Shown here piece after piece: positions 55,882 to 64,000 of a stretch of 64,000 nt of DNA. Source of the DNA: Furcasterigmium furcatum (Eukaryota > Ascomycota > Sordariomycetes > Glomerellales > Plectosphaerellaceae). The notes under the pieces were generated by a model, which ran no database searches, was not told the DNA's origin, and saw nothing but the letters and a program-made list of their open reading frames with translations. The stretch is from positions 4,096,934 through 4,160,933 of the forward strand of contig BCIA01000001.1 in assembly GCA_001599815.1 (NCBI GenBank). The letters are read 5' to 3'. The translations under genes were made by a program, and so were the position numbers. Position 1 is the stretch's first letter, and every line of letters starts with the position of its first letter.

Positions 55882-56319
55882 ATGCACCCCCTCTCCGTCC
55901 TCAGTCTCGCTATCTTCGTAGCCGGCTACATCACTGCTCGCTGGGACCTTGTTACCCGTCTCTATGAGCTGGCCATCTTTGCCTGGGATCACGGAGTCGT
56001 TGTAAGTCCACGCATAACATGACACGCTCCACGGCGCATCCGTCCATCCTGCTCGCTAACACTTGCCGTGCGACCCCTCCAGACGCGCGCCGCAAAAGGT
56101 TTCCTAGTCCTCACCATTGTCTTTGGTCTCGTCTTCGTGCCCGTGGAACGCCTGGCAGCCCGGGAGGCAAGCTTGGTACGACCCTCCCTCCCTCCCTTCC
56201 TCCTCGTCTCCCGATTCGCAGCTGTTCGCCCACTGACAGAGTACCTTCGGCAGCACCCACGATCTCCCACGTCCGGCGTGTCGGCTCGAGAACAACTGAG
56301 AAGAAGGGGCTCGTTCTGA
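55882..56319 (+). CDS. Small spliced membrane protein directly upstream of GPI1, function unknown
   Basis: An ATG at 55882 opens a short coding unit. Exon 1 is 55882-56001 and exon 2 starts at 56083, through an intron with a GTAAGT donor, a GCTAAC branch site and a CTCCAG acceptor. Exon 2 either runs on to TGA at 56319 (118 residues) or is cut by an in-frame 78-bp intron (56176-56253, CTGAC branch, GGCAG acceptor), giving 92 residues ending HPRSPTSGVSAREQLRRR. The second version reads more naturally. The protein has two hydrophobic segments: LSVLSLAIFVAGYITA at 4-19 and FLVLTIVFGLVFVPVERLA around 48-66. Between them is WDLVTRLYELAIFAWDHG. It superficially recalls serine-palmitoyltransferase small subunits, but I do not claim that. 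The stop is 49 bp before the GPI1 start. Confidence 0.6.
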
Positions 56320-56368
56320 TTGCTGCGTTACGGCGCGGCTCTCTGTCATGCAAGGGAGCGATGGGTTA

Positions 56369-58695
56369 ATGAGGATATTCTGGCCCACAGACATCCAGAG
56401 GTCCGATCTGTCCGGGGTTGTCGTCGGATGGCGGAACTCGCCTCTGGATGTCTTCGTGGTAACCATCCTGGACGAAGTTGACGTACGCGAGCCCTCCCTT
56501 GCCACGCCGCCGCCACCTGCTCGTCGTTTGCTGACTGACACGCGGTGTAGCCCAGTCAGGTCGAGTTCGCCCTCAAGGCAGGCACGCTTCTCCGGAACTC
56601 GCCATACGCCGTGAACAGCATCTACGAGCGATGCGGCCATTCCTCGATGCATGTGCTTGGTCTGACCAACCCCGGCGATGCGATCCTCGACCCCCACCTC
56701 TTCGAGGCGACGACGTCCGTGGCCCCCAGAGAACCGAGGATCATGTGTGCCAGGGCCTCGAGCATCCAGATCATCCTCTACGACCGCCCGCTGCCACAGA
56801 GGATGCAGTACGTCTCCCTGAACCCGATAGCGCTGGCCCTTGGCAAGGATGACGGGCCCGTTGGCCCCGAAGGCGAGGTGGAGCTCGAGCACGAGAGAGA
56901 GGAGAACAAGCGGAAACAGCAGAAGAAGAGGCTCATGGAGAAGGTGAAGCAGCACATCATCATCAAGCGCTCGCCATCCTCCAAGGAACGAGCACTGCCC
57001 AGGATCGTAAACCAGGTCAACTGGGCCTGGGAGCTGCAGCAGCTTCTCCAGAAAAACGTTCACCTGATCGGCGCGAGACCCAAGCGGACGCTCAGCGTCT
57101 CCGAGCGCGTCGTCGAGCATGCGACAACCATGCGCAACTACGTATGGGAGATGATCCGCTTCTACGTCTTCCCGATTGCTCAGTGGGGGTTCATCTACTT
57201 GTTAATGGGGCATAGGGTGCTGGCAGAGATGCTCCTGGAGCTGCTCGAATGGCGCCCCCGGCCGCACCTCGCGGCCCTCCATGACATTTCTGCCACGGCG
57301 CAGCAGGTTGAGATCCGACTGCAGCAGTTCTGCTACTGGCCGCTGCAATATATGACCCTTCGACAGCGCAAGAACAACTGGGGTAGTATCACGACCAGCC
57401 ACCCGGACTACATCCGCTTTTACAACAGCCTGTGGCTCGTTGCGAACGATATCATCATCGGCATTGCTCTCGGGTCCTACATTATCGACAACGCTGACTG
57501 GGTAGCGAACGCCATTGGGGCTCTGCTGAGGACCTACACGGTCAAGGCGCTACAGAGCAGCATTGCGTGGCTCATGGACCAGCCTGCTGGTCTCAAACTG
57601 AACAAGGAACTGGCCCTCTTCCTTGGCGACCTGTTCCTCTGGGTCATCGATTACTGGTCGAGTGAGTTGAGACTCCTTTCTGGCCCGAATTGTGTGTTCT
57701 AACGTTTCCAGGCTGCATCGAGACGCTTCAGCCAGCCCTGCCGCACATCATCTGGTTCATCGGCTTCTCCAGCTTTGCCGGAGCCAGCATGCCCATTGCT
57801 CTCTTCTCGGACCTCTTGTCCGTCTTGACCCTTCACATCTACTCCTTCTACCTGGCGTCCGCCCGGATCTACCATTGGCAACTGACGATCCTGGTGTCCC
57901 TCTTCCACCTCTTCCGTGGCAAGAAGCACAACGTCCTCCGCAACCGTATCGACTCGTGCGATTACGACCTGGACCAGCTGCTCGTCGGCACCATCTTTTT
58001 CACGTTGCTCTTCTTCCTGCTGCCGACTGTGGTGGTTTTCTACCTCAACTTTGCCATCGCGCGCATGGCCATCATTCTCCTCAAGGCCTCCTTCGATACC
58101 CTGCTGTCATGCTTGAATCACTTTCCGCTTTTCGCCCTCATGCTTAGAGTCAAGGACCCTCAGCGATTACCAGGTACTTCCTACCCTGCTATCTTTGATA
58201 CTACCAGAGTACAAAGGGCTGACCCTACCAGGCGGCGTTCGATTCGAACTTCGACATACACACCCTCCTAGACGTAATGCTAATGCTCTTGATGACCCCC
58301 CAACTTCGGTGGCCTACCTCAAGGTATGTCTAAATCTACAGTTACCCGCCGACGGCCTCTGACGAAATCCCCAGTCCATCCCTCTCACATTCCGCGCCAT
58401 GTTCCACCAGTACTTCCAGATGGGCAGCCGAATCCACAAGCACTACCTCTCGCCACGGGTTCTCCTGTGCCTGCTCACGGGCAAGTTTGTGCCGCCCATC
58501 AATCGCAAGAAGCTCTATAGCCTGCAGTACAGCATGCTGCCCGCCCGCCGCGCCAGCATCCGGGAGATGTGGAAGGCCGTGACGACGCCGTCACCGGCCT
58601 CGACCGCCAGGAAGCTGCAGCACTCGTTCCCCGTCCTAGCGAATGGCGGGCGAAGATATGCCAGCGCCAACGGGCGGTCGAGGTACAATCATTAG
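56369..58695 (+). CDS. GPI1: GPI N-acetylglucosaminyltransferase subunit Gpi1 (PIG-Q)
   Basis: Exons 56369-56482, 56551-57661, 57712-58173, 58232-58323 and 58375-58695 give 699 residues. Gpi1 is a subunit of the ER enzyme that adds GlcNAc to phosphatidylinositol, the first step of GPI-anchor synthesis. The N-terminus MRIFWPTDIQRSDLSGVVVG and GWRNSPLDVFVV are typical. The membrane core follows from about residue 270: WGFIYLLMGHRVLAEMLL, QQFCYWPLQYMTLRQRKNN, YIRFYNSLWLVANDIIIGIA, GDLFLWVIDYWSS, SMPIALFSDLLSVLTLHIYS, FYLASARIYHWQL, FRGKKHNVLRNRIDSCDYDL and LLVGTIFFTLLFFLLPTVVV. All of these are conserved in the family. The C-terminal part after the last helices (MFHQYFQMGSRIHKHYLSP) is cytosolic. 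The start choice rests on the family's usual MR-IFWP opening. The upstream small ORF is separate. Confidence 0.92.
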
Positions 58696-59236
58696 AGTCT
58701 AGACAATGTGCCCGGAATAAACGATGTTCACGTGTCTCTGACATTTGCCCGATTTCTCAACCCGCGTGCCATCATTCGCATCTTTCTTCACCTGCTTGAC
58801 CAAACTCTTAAATTGCAGCAAGGCGGTCTCACACAGACGGATAAATGTCATCAGGTCAGCCAACGCAACATCAATGTTCTGTGCTTCGAATATCTAGTAC
58901 ACAACAGAGCGTCCGCGACGCCCCGTCCGACGAGCGCCGAGCAGGCAAAGCAAAGCGCATCTCCTCCCTCCACTCGACCCCCTCCCCTGATGAATGGTCT
59001 ATCCCATCCGCGAGGAGTGGCAAGCAGAAACGAGCCCCAGAAGAAAACCCAAGTCTCCGGCCGGAGGACGGCCACCGCGCGCGTATTATCGGGCAAGACA
59101 CCGTCGGGGCGATGTGTATTGCCAAGACGGCGGCTTGCCAGGCGGCGGCTGCGGCGTTATTCCTCCCCCACCCCCTCCTCGCAGAACACCCGTGGCGTAC
59201 GTAAGACAACAAACGAAGAGACGGTGCGTATGTAAT
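58696..59236. other. Intergenic region between convergent GPI1 and RPN3
   Basis: About 540 bp with the two 3' ends. No further feature is recognised. Confidence 0.45.
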
Positions 59237-61129
59237 TTACATGCCCTCGAAGTCGCCGCCGAGGTCGTCATCGTCGAGATCGCCATCCTGGATCTCCTTG
59301 GCCATCTCCCGCTCCCGCTCGCGAGCTTCCTGTGCATTCTTGAGCTCGAGACGGTGCTGGTTCATGGGGAAGCGCATAGCCTGTGGGCACGGATGTTAGC
59401 TGGTGATACTCTTGTGTGCGTTGGGGTTGGCGGACTACGTACCTTCACGCTCTCGTCGTGCAGGGCCAGACAGGCCCTGATGCGGTCGTGGAAGGCCTCG
59501 CCGGGCTCACGAGTGGCGTAGACATCGCCGACCTCTTTGCTCTTCATGAAGCCGTGCTCCCGGTCCAGGGTGGCCTCGATGACGCCGTCGCGGATGGCCT
59601 TGGCCACGATGTACTCCGCCGACTCTTCGCTACCAAGGTGCAGGCGGATGCAGATGTCGCGGAGGGAGATACGAGAGTAGGACAGAGACATCATACGGAT
59701 GCCGGTCTTGATGACGTTTTGCCTCAGGCGCAGGATCAGGGTGTATGTGCCGTCGCGGCGGAAGGTGTCGGCATGGTCGGCGATGATGGTCTCGAAGTCT
59801 TCCAGGTTACCGACACGCACAGCCTGCACCAGCAGGAAGTAGGGGTGCAGGGCGGCCTCGAGCGTGGGCTGTCGGAAAGTCGATCGCTCGGGAATGTCAC
59901 CCATCAACAGCTCGACGACCAGCAGGAGCTTGGTTGCGGTCTGCGCGAAGCCCGCGGCGCAGGCGCTTGACGGTGCCTTCCTGGTCGCCGCTGTGAGGTG
60001 CTCGTGTGCCTCGGTGTAGCGCAGCTGGATGGCACGGATACGGCCGAGGTAGTACAGGAACCGAGCGACTTGGTTGTTCACCGCATTCTCGGGGAACTGG
60101 GTGTGCGAGACGAGCAGATCGGCCTGCGCGATGTGGGAGGTGGAGAGGTAGTTTCGGAGCAGGAGGACGATGACGGAGGCCTGGGTGTCAATATCCTTGC
60201 GCAGCACGGCAGTACGGAGGGCAGCCAGAAGGACAGGCCGGATGGTGACGACAGGGGACTGCGGCGAGGGCGGCTGGGGAGCGAGGTGCTCGCAGAAGAG
60301 GGAGTAGTAGAAGTAAACCTTGGCAGACAGCGAGTCTAGCGTTCGGCGGTTGAGGGTCTGGATACGGTCGGCGAGGTACTTGGAGAAGTCGACACCGTGG
60401 GCGAACTGCTTGGTATCGAACAGATGAACCTGGACGAGGATGCCGAGGAAGATGTCAATCTCGGGGATGATCTCCTTGACCTCCTTCTTGGACCCGTTCT
60501 TCGGCGTTGTCTTGGAAGACTCGTCGACTTCCATCTCTGAACCGGTGGCCTTGCCCAGAGGCATGCTTTCGCGGCCAATGGCGATGAGAAGTTGCTTGGC
60601 GGCATTTCCAGATGTGACGGTCGCAGGGAAGGTCTCGACGATGGCCTGAGCGATGATATCGGGCGTCAGGCGCTTACGGATGGTTGAGATGGACCGCAGG
60701 GCGCGGAGGGAGAATCTGGCGTCGAACAGGGCAACGGCGCGATCGAGAAGGGCGAAATTGCTCTTGATATCTATCGGGGGCATATTGTTAGTTGACGGTT
60801 CGGCAACCCAACTCGAGTCAGAGAGAGAGAGAGAGGGATGGAGCATGGTGTTGCCACGTACCTGCGACGGTCTGAACGGCGGGATCAACCTTGACAGCAC
60901 CATCCTCGTTCTCCTCATCGCCCATTGCGACGTCACCTTCGGCATCGGCCGGCGGGGGGGCAGACGACTGCTTCGCGCCCTTGGAGGGCGGCACGACGAC
61001 AGTCATCTCCTCGTCGCCGTCCTTGGCAGCCTTCTTGCCCTTGTTCTTGGAGTCCTTCACGTCGACATCTCTCCGGACGCCGTTCTCAACGGGCTCCTTC
61101 CCATTCCTGTGGGGTGTTTTGCCTGGCAT
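59237..61129 (-). CDS. RPN3: 26S proteasome lid subunit Rpn3
   Basis: Exons 61129-60862, 60770-59443 and 59380-59237 give 579 residues. Rpn3 is a PCI-domain scaffold subunit of the proteasome lid. The first 90 residues are basic and Ala/Glu-rich (MPGKTPHRNGKEPVENGVRR...). The helical-repeat body follows: DIKSNFALLDRAVALFDARF, AKVYFYYSLFCEHLAP, NNQVARFLYYLGRIRAIQLR and YTEAHEHLTAATRKAP. The PCI winged helix has SYSRISLRDICIRLHLGSEE, SAEYIVAKAIRDGVIEATLD and the C-terminal helix AMRFPMNQHRLELKNAQEAR. The acidic tail EIQDGDLDDDDLGGDFEGM is conserved in fungi. The first intron contains a (TC)8 microsatellite on the coding strand. It is the second 26S proteasome subunit gene of the window. Confidence 0.96.
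60821..60836. repeat. (GA)8 microsatellite in RPN3 intron 1
   Basis: Eight GA repeats on the + strand, that is (TC)8 on the coding strand, lie inside the first intron of RPN3 upstream of its acceptor. Confidence 0.9.
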
Positions 61130-62303
61130 GGCGTCGGCTGCGTTTGTAGTTGGGTTGATGGATGGGGATAGGTGGTGTTGCAGTTGGCGAGACGATGACC
61201 AAGCTGCTTGGTCAACGAGGCGCGCTCGGCCGGGAGAGCTGGGAAAATGAAGCCGCCGATATGGATGTAGAGGGCCCGAGGAAAGAAAGAAGACTGGCAA
61301 GAAGGAAACAGTCGCGGCGGATCGTCGGGTGGAGGTGGTTGTGTCGCTATCGTTGATGGGGTGTCGTGGAGTGGCAGATGCCTTTGTCTTGTGATGCAAG
61401 AAGGTTCCTTTGGGTACGTGCTGGCGAGCTTCAGAGATTGAGCCATGAGCCTGGGAGTCGAACAATTGGTGGTAGTGGGTACGCGAAACCTGGTGGGATG
61501 GGCTCGTGTGATGAGGTACCAGGAACCTAATGCGCGCTAGCGCTGGAAATGGCCGGGTCCGGAGAGCTGAGAGCGCCTGGCGACCGGAGCCCAGGCCCCT
61601 TGGTCGCGGTGACGTTGTCCATGTGTTGCCTGCGAGCGCGTTGGCTGCCCAGCTGACATAATCATCCACTCATGGAAGAGGAGAGCGCATCCTGCCTTCA
61701 TTCAGTACTTCCATCTACTTAGGTAAATACCAAGTTGCCAGGCCAAGTCACTTGCAACAGATATACACTCTTCAGGCCTGATACATGATCCCTTTTATTA
61801 TTCGACCCGTTGGAAAGGGGTGGGAATAGGCTCAAGAAGGTCATTCATTCTACATATGCTCCTGCCTCGCAGCCGAAGCTACCAGCTTCAATTAAGTCCC
61901 TTCAGTTGCAAGCGCAACAAGCACGGCGCTTCTATGAACTTGAACTTATCTTCATCCCGGCCTGGCAGAAATCAGCCTGTATTTTGTTGATCTACAAGTT
62001 GACAGGTACACTGTAATATGGCCGCAGGAGGAGAAACGAATGATGACTAAGCCATCTCTTCAGATGTAATGCTTATTGGTCGCCTTGGGGTTCACAGAAG
62101 CCTAAGTTGAATCGCGTCTCAGACGGTGACAGCCTTGACGAACTTCACATTCAACCGCGCCATCTCGACATCTCCAAGCCGACCTTGCCTCCCCCATATC
62201 TTCTCATTCGAGCCATATAGAGACGATCTTTCATTCTCAACAGACAACCTAGCGACTTCCGAACTGCGGCCGGCGACTCGACTCGACCGACACCCGCCCG
62301 ACC
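61130..62303. promoter_or_regulatory. Divergent promoter region of RPN3 and the TAF12-like gene
   Basis: About 1.2 kb between diverging starts. No gene is recognised on either strand. The sequence around 61700-62060 is A/T-richer than its surroundings. No specific promoter motif is identified. Confidence 0.4.
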
Positions 62304-64000
62304 ATGAACAACCAAGGGCAGCCAGCCCAGCAAGCCCAGGGCCAGCAGGGCCAGGCCAACCCCATGGCTGCCGCTGTGCCTGCTGCTCAACGGCCGAATA
62401 TGTATCGTCCCGAGATGATGCGCAACCTGCCTATTCTCAATGACGACGAAAAGACAAAGTACGAGCGCGGCCTCCGGTCGCTGTGGAGTGTCGTAGAGCA
62501 ACACCCGGAGGAATCGAATACGCATCAGGAAGCGAAGAAGAAGATCCAGGATTTCACCAAGATGCTGATGGGAAAGCTCCAGGCACGGAGAATCCAGATG
62601 CAGCAGCAAGCTCAGGCGCAGGCGCAAGCCCAAGGCCAGGCCCAGGTCCAGGGGCAGGCACAGGCACAGGCACCAGCACAGCAGCCGCCGCAACAGGCAG
62701 CTCAGCCGGCACCGCAGCCCGCTCCGGCCCCGACAGTCGCGCAGCCCGTTGCTGCGGCACAGCCTGCTCCCCAAGATACGTCCGCGGCTCAAGCGTCTGT
62801 CCAGAAGCCGAGTGGAGGCCCTGCTGCCGCAGGTGACGGCTCCCCGGCTGCGCCCTCCACGGCTTCTGCTGCGACAGCCACGAATCAAACCGCCTCCCAG
62901 CAGTCACAGCCAGCTATACCCGCGCACATTCTTCAGCATATCCGCGGCATGACCTTCAACGCCCCTCCGCAGGTGGCCGAAAAGGGGCCGGACGCTGCCG
63001 TGAAGTGGTCGAACGAGATGCGAAATCGATATGTGCGATCCTTGATGCAGATGGAACACTCTAGCTCCCAGCTTCTCAAACTGAACGCCATAATCAAAGA
63101 AAGGCAGGAGAAGGGGAACCCCCTCAATGCTGATGAGCAGAAGCAGTTTCAAATCCGGAAAGACCACAACCAGAAGTCTTACACCGATGCGCAAACCTTC
63201 GTGACCAGCTTCAGGAAGACTCAAGAAATGGGCAAAGGCAATGCTCAGACTGCGGCTGCTGGGGCTCGCCCCCCTTCTCAAAGCAGCGCTGCTCAAGGTG
63301 CAGGTGCAACGACACAACCAGGAGGCCAGGCAAGCCCAACTGCCGGTGGTGGCCAAGGCACGCCTGTTCTCCAGGGAGCACCCGCCACTCAAGAGGCAGC
63401 CAAACCTCAACCAGCCAGTAACTTGAATAGCGCCGCCGTTCCGCAGCAGGCGCGGCAACAACCTCCGGCTCAGCAACAGATTCCTGCGACTTCTGGCGCG
63501 CCACCCCAGGCCAACGTCAACCAAGCAGCTTCGCTTCCACAACAGCAACAGCAACAACAACAACAACCGCAGCAGAACCAACAACCCTTACCTCCCCAAG
63601 TTGCCTCAGCCGCCGCCTCACAAATGCCGACGGCCGGCACGCCGACTCAGCCAGCTGCCCGAGTGCAGACGCCTCAATCTGCGCTTCCGGCTGGCGCGAG
63701 CCAAGCACTCAGCCATTCTGCTGCAGTTTCCCGTGCTAACCAACGGGTCAACTCTCAAGTTGGCGGCATCGCGCCCCAGTCTGGCACAGGTACTCCCACG
63801 CCTGCTGGAGCAGCCCCCGGCCAAGGCGCACCTGGCTCCGGTCCCATGGGCAACGCCCAACAGCATACACAGCCGACTCCCACACCGCAGACCGTGCACA
63901 CGACCCTGCAGTCTAAGCTGCCGATTCCTAAGCATCTTCCAGAGAAAGCCCAGGGTCTTCCCCAACCCGTCAACATGACGGGCGGTGCCGGCGCCGGTCG
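62304..64000 (+). CDS. TAF12: Glutamine-rich protein, probable TFIID/SAGA subunit Taf12 (N-terminal part)
   Basis: An ATG at 62304 opens a frame with no stop through the right edge (565 codons seen), so the gene is 3'-partial. After a Gln/Ala-rich start, residues 33-93 hold a compact block (NMYRPEMMRNLPILNDDEKT, KYERGLRSLWSVVEQHPEES, EAKKKIQDFTKMLMGKLQAR). Residues of about 215-310 hold a second (IPAHILQHIRGMTFNAPPQV, AVKWSNEMRNRYVRSLMQME, NADEQKQFQIRKDHNQKSY). The remainder is Gln/Pro/Ala-rich. Taf12 of filamentous fungi carries such an extension before its histone-fold domain, and KLPIPKHLPEKAQGLPQPV near the edge is of the type that precedes it. The histone fold itself lies outside the window, so the assignment is an inference. 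Minus-strand open frames here are shadows of the CAG/CAA repeats. Confidence 0.6.
   Translation, partial: MNNQGQPAQQAQGQQGQANPMAAAVPAAQRPNMYRPEMMRNLPILNDDEKTKYERGLRSLWSVVEQHPEESNTHQEAKKKIQDFTKMLMGKLQARRIQMQQQAQAQAQAQGQAQVQGQAQAQAPAQQPPQQAAQPAPQPAPAPTVAQPVAAAQPAPQDTSAAQASVQKPSGGPAAAGDGSPAAPSTASAATATNQTASQQSQPAIPAHILQHIRGMTFNAPPQVAEKGPDAAVKWSNEMRNRYVRSLMQMEHSSSQLLKLNAIIKERQEKGNPLNADEQKQFQIRKDHNQKSYTDAQTFVTSFRKTQEMGKGNAQTAAAGARPPSQSSAAQGAGATTQPGGQASPTAGGGQGTPVLQGAPATQEAAKPQPASNLNSAAVPQQARQQPPAQQQIPATSGAPPQANVNQAASLPQQQQQQQQQPQQNQQPLPPQVASAAASQMPTAGTPTQPAARVQTPQSALPAGASQALSHSAAVSRANQRVNSQVGGIAPQSGTGTPTPAGAAPGQGAPGSGPMGNAQQHTQPTPTPQTVHTTLQSKLPIPKHLPEKAQGLPQPVNMTGGAGAG
62600..62790 (+). repeat. Imperfect CAG/CAA/GCx repeat encoding Gln/Ala/Pro
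   Basis: A low-complexity stretch of mixed CAG, CAA, GCA, GCT and CCG codons inside the TAF12-like gene. A second run of CAA and CAG codons is at about 63540-63580. Both are prone to length change between strains. Confidence 0.8.

Noticed and set aside
62151..63584. Minus-strand Leu/Arg-rich frames over the Q-rich gene
   Set aside because: They mirror CAG/CAA repeats (CTG/TTG on the other strand). The + strand frame is open for 565 codons and has a coherent protein.

Overview
The window is nuclear chromosomal DNA of a filamentous ascomycete (Pezizomycotina), almost certainly a Sordariomycete. The evidence is GC-rich sequence, short introns of about 50-90 bp with GTNNGT donors and CTAAC-type branch sites, a recognisable FREQUENCY circadian clock protein, a nuclear mitochondrial-ATPase proteolipid gene with a 65-residue presequence, and an NLR-type NACHT/ankyrin protein. 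Species cannot be named from sequence alone. Most genes are housekeeping genes, densely packed on both strands, broken by three gene-poor stretches (about 27.0-32.2 kb, 40.4-43.5 kb and 44.1-46.5 kb). All exon boundaries given here were read by eye from splice sites and frame.

Left part (1-20 kb): LST7/folliculin-like protein (+), proteasome ATPase RPT3 (-), a small conserved protein of unknown function (+), kinetochore MIS14/NSL1 (+), SEC14 lipid-transfer protein (-), prefoldin subunit 3 (-), and a 1615-residue NLR-like protein with an NWD-type N-terminus, a NACHT NTPase and ankyrin repeats (+). Middle (20-40 kb): Mediator MED9 (-), cofactor-independent phosphoglycerate mutase (+), the clock gene frq (-) with a roughly 5 kb gene-free region upstream, tubulin cofactor C (-), a basic-tailed hypothetical protein (-), a MATE transporter (+), a MYST acetyltransferase resembling SAS2 (-), and tRNA-Thr(AGT) (+).

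Right part (40-64 kb): mitochondrial ATP synthase subunit 9 (+), a membrane-anchored PAF-acetylhydrolase-like hydrolase (+), a Kre9/Knh1-like single-pass membrane protein (-), a D-2-hydroxyacid dehydrogenase (-), exosome RRP6 (-), a four-exon MDM35 twin CX9C protein (+), a small spliced membrane ORF 49 bp upstream of GPI1 (+), GPI1 (+), proteasome RPN3 (-), and the N-terminal part of a Q-rich protein, probably TAF12, that runs off the right edge (+).

The genes do not form one pathway. The points most worth following are the frq locus (an overlapping out-of-frame uORF, a conserved internal Met at the short-isoform position, an intron immediately after it, and a long upstream region with GATCGA sites), the NLR, the possible dicistronic small-ORF/GPI1 unit, and the multi-exon MDM35.
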